Part shown: positions 1 through 7,454 of the stretch, one piece after another
How the letters are laid out: each line of letters begins with the position of its first letter
Numbering within the stretch: the first letter of the stretch is position 1
DNA from: Legionella nautarum
Lineage (GTDB): Bacteria; Pseudomonadota; Gammaproteobacteria; Legionellales; Legionellaceae
Assembly: GCF_001467895.1 (NCBI RefSeq)
Contig: NZ_LNYO01000024.1
Location: 377,760 to 421,091, forward strand
Length of the DNA: 43,332 nucleotides
Direction of reading: 5' to 3'
Program-made: the position numbers and the translations under genes
The notes under the pieces: model-generated
Databases searched by the model: none
What the model saw: only the letters and a program-made list of their open reading frames with translations
Told to the model about the DNA's origin: nothing

Positions 1-325
1 GAACTCAATACGCAAGTTACCAATACCGTAAGTTATTAATGAATAAAGGTTATATTGGCAGTATGAGTAAAAAAGGAGATTGCTGGGATAATAGTGTTAT
101 TGAAAGCTTCTTTGGAAGTTTAAAGCAAGAGCGAATTCAATGGCAGAACTATCAAACTCGATGGGAAGCTCAACAGGACATTTTGAATTACATTATTATG
201 TTCTATAACAGCCACAGATTGCATTCTTATTTAGGATATTTAAGCCCAAATCAATTTGAAAAACAAAATGATTTTTTAATGAAAGTTGCTTAACTGGGGT
301 GTAACAATTTGGTTGACCACGTCAA
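1..325 (+). mobile_element. Right end of an IS3-family insertion sequence, cut by the window edge
   Basis: The element consists of the last 96 codons of an IS3-type OrfB transposase plus about 30 bases of 3' non-coding end. The outer boundary near 325 is a guess. IS3-family elements end in CA, and a CA follows the GTT-GACCACGT stretch, but the other end is outside the window so the inverted repeat cannot be paired. This element is a different subgroup from the IS at the right edge, because the two transposases are of different sequence type. Confidence 0.7.
3..293 (+). CDS. IS3-family transposase OrfB, C-terminal part (rve integrase core), partial
   Basis: This frame is open from the window edge, so the ATG at 39 is internal and not the start. 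The protein is the C-terminal third of a DDE transposase that cuts and joins IS ends. Visible family signatures are SQYASYQYR near the edge, SMSKKGDCWDNSVIESFFGS (where the Glu of VIES is the third catalytic acidic residue), then YNSHRLHSYLGYLSPNQFE. The last is the typical C-terminal signature of IS3/IS150-like OrfB proteins. The N-terminal half and OrfA lie outside the window, so whether the element is intact is unknown. The reading frame itself shows no damage. Confidence 0.9.
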   Translation, partial: TQYASYQYRKLLMNKGYIGSMSKKGDCWDNSVIESFFGSLKQERIQWQNYQTRWEAQQDILNYIIMFYNSHRLHSYLGYLSPNQFEKQNDFLMKVA

Positions 326-331
326 GCCTAC

Positions 332-509
332 ATGGCTTCAATAGCTATCAATATTAAACGGTTGGTATTTTTTATACTCCTTTCAATTTGCTTTAAAAGA
401 TCAAAATCTGCCATCTTTTACAACAGGCCGGGCCTTCCCCGATCCCGGAGGACATTCTCGAGGCTATGTTATCGTTCATCTAAATAAACAGCTGATCCCG
501 ATGCGCTAG
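332..509 (+). pseudogene. Frameshifted remnant of a small, possibly exported protein
   Basis: Two short frames overlap directly after the IS end. The first (332-487) starts MASIAINIKRLVFFILL, which looks like a signal peptide or membrane anchor, then turns into low-complexity Arg/Ser-rich sequence. The second frame (345-509) has a more protein-like C-terminal half, with PSFTTGRAFPDPGGHSRGYV and a stop at 507-509. A single frameshift near 385-400 would join a signal sequence to that half. I infer a gene fragment damaged by or next to the IS insertion. The family is not recognised. Neither frame has a clear ribosome binding site. Confidence 0.3.
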
Positions 510-512
510 TAC

Positions 513-728
513 CTAATTCCAAAGCAAATGGGCAGAATGTTGTACTTTAATAAAAAACCCTTTATTACATCGTTCGCAGTAATGTTCTTCTTTTTCTAAA
601 TCAATTAGGATTTCTAAAGGACATTCTTCTAGGCTATATAAGTACATCTCACAATAACCCGCTTCACTTTGAAGTTCAATTTCGTTGCCACATTTACAGT
701 GAACTAATAGGCTGTCATATAAACCCAT
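513..728 (-). CDS. Small cysteine-rich (zinc-ribbon-like) hypothetical protein, 71 aa
   Basis: The ATG is preceded by a strong ribosome binding site: on the minus strand GGAGG lies seven bases upstream. This makes the gene credible despite its size. The protein has Cys11 and Cys13 (CKC) near the N-terminus and Cys51 and Cys54 (CERC) near the C-terminus, with Cys26 and Cys36 between them. This spacing suggests a zinc ribbon or a similar metal knuckle. There is no signal peptide, so it is probably cytoplasmic. It is isolated: the gene to its right is on the other strand. The function is unknown and I do not recognise a family. Confidence 0.65.
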   Translation of the reverse strand: MGLYDSLLVHCKCGNEIELQSEAGYCEMYLYSLEECPLEILIDLEKEEHYCERCNKGFFIKVQHSAHLLWN

Positions 729-956
729 GAACTTTCCTCCTTTTAAGTGATGTCCTAACGCAAATTTTATGTCAAAAGGCTTTTTTTATTACAAACAATA
801 TCGTGATCTGATTATTCCTTCAATAAGCTCAGAGTCCTGATTCCAAGAAATTTACCAATTCTGCGTCTATAATGAACAAATACCGTGAGTATTTATCGAA
901 GTGCTCTTAAAATGAACTCATTTACCCCAGGTTTAATTCAGGACGAACCCGCTTTC

Positions 957-982
957 AAGGAGGAGAAATAATGACGAATTAA
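957..982 (+). promoter_or_regulatory. Strong Shine-Dalgarno followed by a three-codon mini-ORF
   Basis: AAGGAGGAG at 957-965 is the best ribosome binding site in the neighbourhood. It sits five bases before an ATG at 971 that encodes only Met-Thr-Asn and then stops (TAA at 980-982). The annotated gene starts at 997 in another frame and has only a poor ribosome binding site of its own. The mini-ORF could feed ribosomes into the downstream start by termination-reinitiation, or it could be what is left of a former start after a small indel. The rest of 729-956 holds no gene that I can see; a TATAAT at 868-873 is a possible -10 without a matching -35. Confidence 0.4.
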
Positions 983-996
983 TGTGAAGTTGTAAT

Positions 997-2127
997 ATGA
1001 AAAAGCAATATATTAAATTACTGAGAATTCTTTTTTTAGCCCCATTATTAGCATTTAGCTCCCCGAATTTAGAAGAAAATGCGCCGCCTTCGCTAGCGGA
1101 TCATCTCCATTTGTCGAAATCGCACGATCCAATCGATGGAGGTTGGCTGCCTGATCTTACTGGTTTACCTACTAAAGCCCAAATTGAACTTTTTACTCAG
1201 CATATCGTTGAAGTCATGAATGAAGAAAACGATAGTGCCTGTAAAGCGGTACACCCTCATCTGAGGCTGCTAATATTCCAGCACTTTCTTATTTATCAAC
1301 AAATTGCCAATGCTCATCATATTTATTTTAACGATAACACGGCCTATCGATGGGCGCATATTCTTGCTATGATCCTCAAAGAAAGCAGCGGAGATTCGTC
1401 CAACGTGACTAGCATGAGCGGTAACTCCATCTCTACGAATGCACCTAGGACAGATTTAGAACACTGGAAAAACATATTAGACCTTACGCTACAAAACCGA
1501 GTTAAATTGAATTATCAAACGAATTTAGGCTTGACTCAAACCTCAGCTGATCGACTATTTGATGCTTTTCATTTAGCGCAAAATCAGAGTTACGATACCG
1601 ATTTTTTAGAGGGACATGAAAGTGCTTTAACGCCAGGAAAAATAAATCTAAATACAGCCATTGCCATAAGACGATTAATTTGGTTTTACCAAGACTTTGC
1701 CCAAGGTCGAATAACGCAAACCGATACACGTATTCCCCAAGAAGATATTAATTACCCGGAATTTGCTCAGCGCTATCAAGAGGGTTTAAAAACCGCACTC
1801 CTCTTCTGTGGAACTACTTATATGTTTCACAAGCCAGGCAACGAATCCTTTACTTTTAGGGATCCTGGACCAAAACTTATCAATGCCATGGCATCCATCG
1901 CTTATTGCAAACTGGGGAACGCAGAGGGTGGCTATGGTGTTAATGAATTTGATGAACAATGTTATGCAGACTGGGTAACCTTGTGCCCTGCATTAAATAT
2001 TGATATCGCACTTCTTACCCCCTTGAGCTATTTTGAAACAAGAGGAGCAAAACCAGTCTGTGAAGGGACTTTTAAGCAACTCATTAATAAACAACCATCC
2101 TCAGAAAATAATGGAACGGCAAACTAA
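997..2127 (+). CDS. Exported protein with a possible lysozyme-like (SLT) core, 376 aa
   Basis: The N-terminus is a Sec signal peptide: basic MKKQYIKLLR, hydrophobic ILFLAPLLAF, and likely cleavage near residue 21-23. The mature protein is therefore periplasmic or secreted. I see three stretches arranged as in the soluble lytic transglycosylase fold. They are LAMILKESSGDSS (Glu129 followed by Ser, like the catalytic Glu-Ser of SLT motif I), NLGLTQTSADRL at 177-188 (like the GLMQ motif II), and a later INLNTAIAIRRLIWFY helix (like motif III). This is my reading by eye and not a confirmed family assignment. Cysteines in the C-terminal third suggest disulphides. No operon partner is visible. If the fold is right, the substrate would be peptidoglycan or another glycan. 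Confidence 0.75.
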   Translation: MKKQYIKLLRILFLAPLLAFSSPNLEENAPPSLADHLHLSKSHDPIDGGWLPDLTGLPTKAQIELFTQHIVEVMNEENDSACKAVHPHLRLLIFQHFLIYQQIANAHHIYFNDNTAYRWAHILAMILKESSGDSSNVTSMSGNSISTNAPRTDLEHWKNILDLTLQNRVKLNYQTNLGLTQTSADRLFDAFHLAQNQSYDTDFLEGHESALTPGKINLNTAIAIRRLIWFYQDFAQGRITQTDTRIPQEDINYPEFAQRYQEGLKTALLFCGTTYMFHKPGNESFTFRDPGPKLINAMASIAYCKLGNAEGGYGVNEFDEQCYADWVTLCPALNIDIALLTPLSYFETRGAKPVCEGTFKQLINKQPSSENNGTAN

Positions 2128-2139
2128 ACTCAGCCCTTG

Positions 2140-2325
2140 TTAAAAATCAATTGCTGCAAGGCTTAGTGAATAGTTCTTGATACCCGCATAAACTAATTTC
2201 TTTTTTTCTCGGGATCACAGGCATGTCCATTAAGCGCAATAATAGGTAGCTCTAACCACTTTTGAAGATTAAATGCTCTAATCTGATTTGTTACTTCTGT
2301 ACCATTGATATAATGGTCGCTTTTT
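2140..2325 (-). pseudogene. Remnant of a response-regulator receiver domain
   Basis: The minus strand encodes NGTEVTNQIRAFN, then ELPIIALNGHACDPEKK, and, after a one-base shift, KKLVYAGIKNYS. This is the second half of a receiver (REC) domain of the type fused to hybrid histidine kinases: the region after the phospho-acceptor Asp, the P-I-I-A-L strand with its conserved hydroxyl position turned to Asn, and the A-G-I loop before the missing switch Lys. The break lies in a run of seven A (minus strand); eight would restore the frame. No start codon or kinase part remains. The rest of the 2128-2449 gap holds nothing else recognisable. Confidence 0.55.
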
Positions 2326-2449
2326 TAGCTGAAAAGATGCAGCCGTATTGGATTCTTAAGGTTATTCTACTAATCAATTGCTCTTAATATTCTTTTAATT
2401 TTTGTGCGTTATTATTAAAATTTTATAGATATTTAGCTGAGACCCCTTT

Positions 2450-5400
2450 TTGAAAAACATCGACGACATCCAGGATGAATTGAAAATAATTTTGGAGAAA
2501 TTAACACTGAAAGATATGTCTCATTTTATTTCGATTTATGAGATTAAAGAAGATACACCAGAAAAAACGAAAGATATTTTTTATTATCGTTTAGTGGATA
2601 ATAAAATAGTTGTTCAATTGAATTGCTTAGATGGTACTGTAGAAAATTTTTGTTGTGAACTAAGTGAACAGGATGAGCTAACCTCTATAAAACAAAAAAT
2701 AGTTTTAGAGGCTATGAGGCTTGGATATATTGGGATTTTAAAAGATTTCAAAGACCTCTGTAAAACCTGGAGTAGTATTGATCAGGCAGCCGTTGGAAAT
2801 GATGCTCTATTACAAGAACAGATTCAAAGATACAATAATAATCTACTGAAAATGCAACAATACTTTAGTCGAGAAGTTGATCTCATTTTTATCGAAGAGT
2901 TACAGCTAAATAATACTCTTTCACCCTTGCGTGGTCCAATCAAAACAAAAGCTATCCAAATTGCATCTAGCCTTCCGGCTAGAGAACGTTTCTATCGCCG
3001 ATCCCAAGAGGCTCATTTTTATCACAAAACACATACGCATGGTAAAAAAATAACAGGCTGCAAATTATCCGAAGTAAGTAAGAAAAAATATGATAAAAGT
3101 GAAATTTTAATAGCCGTCGATGAGAGCCAACAACTCCTAGCTAATATTGAAGGAAAATTAGTAATAATAGCTCCTTCCATTGAAGATAAGAGAAAAATTA
3201 TCTCCAAAATACTAGAGGGTAAAAAATTTAACAATCAAGAGCTAAGAGCAATACTTGCGGCAATCGCAGTCAAAACCGGCATCAAATATAATTTAAAATA
3301 CGAGCTAAACCGCTTTGGTGAAAATGTTAGTGACATGTTATCAGAAGATGGCGACTCTTATAGTGTGGGGGCAAATGCTTCACGGGTAGATAGAATTATT
3401 TCCTTTACATCCAGAAGAAGCAGGTTCAATACTAGTTATACCCCTAAAAAAAGAAATAATAGAGCCTTCAATGAATTAAGAGACAGAGTATTAGTCCACA
3501 AAAATAAAATGGTTGAAATTTTAGTAAATCAATTAGCTTGTGAAAAATTTGACTGGCTTAATGTGAATAGAGAGCAACTGAAAGCCAAATATCCCTGCCT
3601 CATAATAACCTTCCCGGCCGTAAATATGGAGGGTTTAGGAAAGGTAGAATTAAGTCGAGATGATCACGAAACTCCAAAGGGTTATCCTGAATTTGTTACT
3701 CATTTAATGATCGCTCAAATTAATTTGCAATTAAAGGCAAAAAAGCTTTCTCCCCTCATTGAAAGAAGACAAAGTTTTGGTTTCTTAACACCTACCTTAA
3801 CAGAGATCGAAACTGGGGTTAGATTATCCCTAGGTCTCACACCCAATCAAGAATGGATAGCTTGTGTTATCGAGGGAATTAAAGCAACAAATGCAGCACT
3901 TAACGAGCTACAGTTTAATAAAACCCAAAATGAATTAGAGAGAAAATTTATTGGGGGAGAACTTTGTGCAGAGGCTCATAAATATCTTTTAAACCTCTAC
4001 AAAAGAAAAGAATTTTCAAAAGTTGTTACAAGGAATGATGTCATTTCAGTATTGAAAGAAGTGGACAAAAAACCTAAGATTTTTTTATCAAAAAAAGATA
4101 TCGATAGACCAAATAAAGTTAGAATAGAGAAAGGGGCAATCAATAAATATTATTACTTTAATGAAATCGACAGCACCATTATTATCTATGATAAAAGTGG
4201 CAATAAATCAATTGCTGTAGACAAAGATAAAATCAATTATTTCCTTAAAAATAATTTTAATGATGATGACGACCTGTATTCTTTAAATGATGAGCAGGAC
4301 CTTTGGTTAATTGAAGCTATTGAGAATGCAGCCCCCGGTCGCTCTGAAAAACATAAATCAGATGAGGAATTTAATAGCCTTTATTCTGATATCATGTTGA
4401 TTTATTTAAAAGTTATAAATTCTAATACTAAATTACCGGCTATTTTAGAAAGCAATGATCTTGAATATCTAATAAGAAATTTATGTGAAACGCAAGATTT
4501 GGTTGTGAATTATCTGGTGAAGAAAAATCCACTTATCACAGAGGATACAAGTGATGAGGACAGCGATAATGAATTTACCAAAAAAAATTATTATTCGCCC
4601 GCCGGAATGAGCGCCCTCTTTGCTCCACTGTATGCTGCCAGAAAGGTTTTTAACTCAAAAGAGACTATCGCGACGCCTTATGGCTGCGATATATTTAATT
4701 ATTTTGAAATTGCAATAACCTGGAATAAAGCCTTAGACGTAAATCAATTTATTCGATGCGACATGATTGAAGATATGTTTAAGAGAAATTCTTTTAAGAT
4801 TATGCATCAAAAATTAGCTGAAGATACGAGCCTCCCACCACTGAATTATTTGGCTGGGCAAATTTGCTTTAAACCTATTATTCCTGTTATTTATGCACAT
4901 AGAATTCAGGGAAAAGAACTAAATATAGAAGCTTTAATGGCTCAATGCTTTGATGAAATTGCCCATGAATTATCAGTCAACTCCAAACTTATTGACAACT
5001 TTCCTGTTCTACAAGCAAATCTGAAAGAGATCCTTAAAAACGGGATAAAAATTATTAATGAATGTTCTCTTACTTATATTAATGAAACAACGATAGATAA
5101 ATTACAAAAACCTTTAGTTTATTATGCTGATAATAATCCTTGCGTTAATAAAGACGGGGTAGAAGCGAATACTGCTCTGCAGGTACTCGCTAATCTTTTA
5201 AAAGAGGGTGTTCATCCTCAGGTTTTTGTATTGGATACTACCTCCTCCACCACAGAACAAATTCAAACCTTTCTAACCGAATTTAATAAACAAGATAAAA
5301 TTCCCATTCTTGTTACTGCAACAAGCCTGGCAAAGCACCATGAACTTGGTTTGGATTTATGGCAAGGCGGCATAAATAAAGCTTACTTATCGACAAGCTG

Positions 5401-5644
5401 CTCTGATGATAAGCAAAAAAGGCAAGATTTTATTAATTTTACTAAAGAACTTAAAGTTGTAACTCGCAGCACCGAATCGGGATTAAGCCGTTTTGCTAGA
5501 CGGTTTATTCGGGAAAAATTAAATTCAACTTTAATGAGTACGGAGATGCAAGGAGAAAGTGCCTTTTTTACTCCACCAAAGAAAGAAAAATCTAAAAGCA
5601 TAAAGGAAAATAATATCCCTATGATAATTGAACAAGATCTTTAA
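2450..5644 (+). CDS. Large effector-like protein with PLP-dependent transferase-like motifs, 1064 aa
   Basis: The longest frame begins at a TTG and has no good ribosome binding site, so the true start may be later. The protein is soluble, has no signal peptide, is Lys/Asn/Glu-rich, and ends in a charged tail (PPKKEKSKSIKENN then MIIEQDL). This composition resembles Dot/Icm substrates. The last 350 residues carry three pieces in the order of fold-type I PLP enzymes: SPAGMSALFAPLYAARKVF around Gly719 (like the SGMAAI phosphate-binding turn of the Cys/Met-metabolism family), VLDTTSST with Asp929 (like the Asp that contacts the pyridine nitrogen), and ATSLAKHHELGLDLWQGG with Lys962 (like the Schiff-base Lys). 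About 240 residues separate the first and last, more than usual, which implies an insertion. Residues 1-700 are unrecognised. The effector call and the PLP call are both inferences. Confidence 0.8.
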   Translation: MKNIDDIQDELKIILEKLTLKDMSHFISIYEIKEDTPEKTKDIFYYRLVDNKIVVQLNCLDGTVENFCCELSEQDELTSIKQKIVLEAMRLGYIGILKDFKDLCKTWSSIDQAAVGNDALLQEQIQRYNNNLLKMQQYFSREVDLIFIEELQLNNTLSPLRGPIKTKAIQIASSLPARERFYRRSQEAHFYHKTHTHGKKITGCKLSEVSKKKYDKSEILIAVDESQQLLANIEGKLVIIAPSIEDKRKIISKILEGKKFNNQELRAILAAIAVKTGIKYNLKYELNRFGENVSDMLSEDGDSYSVGANASRVDRIISFTSRRSRFNTSYTPKKRNNRAFNELRDRVLVHKNKMVEILVNQLACEKFDWLNVNREQLKAKYPCLIITFPAVNMEGLGKVELSRDDHETPKGYPEFVTHLMIAQINLQLKAKKLSPLIERRQSFGFLTPTLTEIETGVRLSLGLTPNQEWIACVIEGIKATNAALNELQFNKTQNELERKFIGGELCAEAHKYLLNLYKRKEFSKVVTRNDVISVLKEVDKKPKIFLSKKDIDRPNKVRIEKGAINKYYYFNEIDSTIIIYDKSGNKSIAVDKDKINYFLKNNFNDDDDLYSLNDEQDLWLIEAIENAAPGRSEKHKSDEEFNSLYSDIMLIYLKVINSNTKLPAILESNDLEYLIRNLCETQDLVVNYLVKKNPLITEDTSDEDSDNEFTKKNYYSPAGMSALFAPLYAARKVFNSKETIATPYGCDIFNYFEIAITWNKALDVNQFIRCDMIEDMFKRNSFKIMHQKLAEDTSLPPLNYLAGQICFKPIIPVIYAHRIQGKELNIEALMAQCFDEIAHELSVNSKLIDNFPVLQANLKEILKNGIKIINECSLTYINETTIDKLQKPLVYYADNNPCVNKDGVEANTALQVLANLLKEGVHPQVFVLDTTSSTTEQIQTFLTEFNKQDKIPILVTATSLAKHHELGLDLWQGGINKAYLSTSCSDDKQKRQDFINFTKELKVVTRSTESGLSRFARRFIREKLNSTLMSTEMQGESAFFTPPKKEKSKSIKENNIPMIIEQDL

Positions 5645-5668
5645 TCGAGCTTAATAAGTGTCTTCCGG

Positions 5669-5711
5669 CTTTGCTGTCATCCCCTCCTCCGCAGGAGGGC
5701 TGACAACAAAG
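5669..5711. repeat. Long imperfect palindrome between convergent genes
   Basis: The left arm 5669-5688 and the right arm 5693-5711 pair almost fully around a CCGC loop. The inner seven bases (CCCTCCT / AGGAGGG) and the outer CTTTG / CAAAG are perfect, with one mismatch and a small bulge between. It sits between the ends of two convergent genes but has no T-run on either side, so it resembles a dispersed intergenic palindrome more than a classical terminator. It may still slow transcription in both directions. A second short hairpin, CTTGAG / CTCAAG at 5759-5778, follows. Confidence 0.6.
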
Positions 5712-5790
5712 ATGACTGAGATCACAGCAACATAGTGGAAACGCATCAAGTCTCGAAGCTTGAGAATTCATGCTCAAGACAGCAATTTAT

Positions 5791-7251
5791 CTATCCACCT
5801 TTTTTAACCCCATTTTCGATGCGTTCGCCAATCTGCTGGTCGATGTTTTTCCAGTATTTGAATGCTCTCTCAAGCACAGGTTGGCTTACACCCTTTTTCA
5901 GATGACCGACTACATTATTCACTAACCTGTTACGCGCTTCATCGTCCATCACCTTGCGCACAAGTATATTGGCTTGTCCAAAGTCATCATCATCTTTACG
6001 GAGGGTATAGGCCGCACGTACAAACTCTCCCTGTGCCTCCCAGGTTGCGACTTCCGGATTTCTTGAACTATCGGCCTTAGGCCCTCCTTTGGAGTTAGGG
6101 GCATAAACAGGATCAGAAACATTTTCGACACGCATTGCACCCTCTTTGCTGTAGCTGAAAACAGGGCATTTTGGTTTATTAACGGGTATCTGCTTGTAAT
6201 TTACACCCAATCTGGCACGATGAGCGTCGGCGTAGGCGAACACTCTGCCAAGGAGCATCTTGTCGGGGCTGATGCCAGTGCCGGGCACCATATTATTAGG
6301 TTCAAAGGCAAGTTGTTCAATTTCAGTGTGATAATCTGTTGGGTTTCGGTTCAAAGTAAGTTGACCTACTTTGACCAGGGGATAGTCAGCATGTGGCCAT
6401 ACCTTTGTGAGATCAAAGGGGTTATAACGGTAAGTCTCCGCTTCTTTGAACGGCATAATCTGCATATACAGCGTCCAGCTCGGATAGTTACCCTGCTCAA
6501 TCGCTTCATAAAGATCGCGTGTATGATAGTCAGCGTCTGAACCTGCCAACTTATCAGCCTCTTCCTGGGTCAGGAATTCAATTCCCTGGTTGGTCTTAAA
6601 ATGATATTTTACCCAAAACTTCTCATTCTGAGCATTCACCCACATGTAAGTATGGCTTGAAAAACCATCCATGTGACGCCAATTTTTCGGAATACCACGA
6701 TCACCCATTAACCAGGCTACTTGATGAGCCGATTCTGGAGAAAGGGTCCAGAAATCCCACTGCATATCATGATCACGCAGATTATTATTAGCGCGACGTT
6801 TTTGAGAACGGATAAAATGCTGAAATTTCATTGGATCACGCACAAAGAAAACAGGCGTATTATTCCCAACCATATCAAAATTACCTTCGCTGCTGTAGAA
6901 TTTCAGAGCAAACCCACGTGGATCACGCCAAGTGTCCGGGCTTCCGCGCTCACCAGCAACCGTTGAAAAACGAACTACGACTTCCGTCTTCACTCCCCGT
7001 TGGAACAAAGCTGCTTTGGTATACTTGCTAAGATCTTCTGTTACTTCGAACTGACCAAAAGCGCCACCGCCCTTTGCATGGGGTTGACGTTCGGGAATTC
7101 TTTCACGATTAAAATTTGCCATCTGCTCGATCAGATAATGATCATGTAGAAGGATCGGACCATTGGGTCCAACAGTTAAGGAGTGTTCATCACTAGGTAC
7201 AGCTATTCCTGCATCGGTTGTGGTGTATTTTTGAGTTTTATCCTTGTCCAT
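5791..7251 (-). CDS. Monofunctional haem catalase, 486 aa
   Basis: The enzyme turns hydrogen peroxide into water and oxygen. All key residues are visible: the distal His58 in [12 protein letters not shown], Asn131 in [12 protein letters not shown], and the proximal haem-ligand Tyr340 in [14 protein letters not shown]. The length of 486 matches small-subunit (clade 3) catalases. There is no signal peptide, so it is cytoplasmic. The start is supported by AGGGA upstream and by the canonical length. It stands alone, divergent from the giant gene at 7455. Its coding sequence looks richer in G+C than its neighbours. Legionella pneumophila is known for bifunctional catalase-peroxidases (KatA, KatB), which this is not, so horizontal acquisition is plausible. 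Confidence 0.97.
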   Translation of the reverse strand: MDKDKTQKYTTTDAGIAVPSDEHSLTVGPNGPILLHDHYLIEQMANFNRERIPERQPHAKGGGAFGQFEVTEDLSKYTKAALFQRGVKTEVVVRFSTVAGERGSPDTWRDPRGFALKFYSSEGNFDMVGNNTPVFFVRDPMKFQHFIRSQKRRANNNLRDHDMQWDFWTLSPESAHQVAWLMGDRGIPKNWRHMDGFSSHTYMWVNAQNEKFWVKYHFKTNQGIEFLTQEEADKLAGSDADYHTRDLYEAIEQGNYPSWTLYMQIMPFKEAETYRYNPFDLTKVWPHADYPLVKVGQLTLNRNPTDYHTEIEQLAFEPNNMVPGTGISPDKMLLGRVFAYADAHRARLGVNYKQIPVNKPKCPVFSYSKEGAMRVENVSDPVYAPNSKGGPKADSSRNPEVATWEAQGEFVRAAYTLRKDDDDFGQANILVRKVMDDEARNRLVNNVVGHLKKGVSQPVLERAFKYWKNIDQQIGERIENGVKKGG

Positions 7252-7269
7252 TAGATATCTTCCCTAAAC

Positions 7270-7275
7270 ATTATA
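7270..7275 (-). promoter_or_regulatory. Candidate -10 box of the catalase gene
   Basis: TATAAT on the minus strand would place the transcription start near 7263, a leader of about 12 bases before the catalase ATG. The region 17 bases upstream is a poor match to TTGACA, so an activator may be needed. No OxyR or PerR site could be identified by eye. Confidence 0.35.
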
Positions 7276-7420
7276 ATCAGTTCGAGTCTAGCAGTTATGC
7301 TCTAATGTTCAAGAGGGAGGAAACCCAAGTACTGAGGCTTATGTACAATTGAGTATCAATACACGCGATCTGTTTGACGCCAAATTTAACAAACAGTTCT
7401 TATTGAACAACATCTGCTCA

Positions 7421-7426
7421 TATAAT
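7421..7426 (+). promoter_or_regulatory. Candidate -10 box of the giant SecA-like gene
   Basis: TATAAT on the plus strand would start transcription near 7433, leaving a leader of about 20 bases before ATG 7455. The -35 region (TTCTTA at 18-base spacing) is weak. Confidence 0.35.
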
Positions 7427-7454
7427 AGAATGCGCCGTAGCTTTTTTTATCAGT

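Noticed and set aside
6220-6540. 106-codon plus-strand frame inside the catalase gene
   Set aside because: It is antisense to a well-supported catalase; composition and lack of any motif mark it as a shadow.
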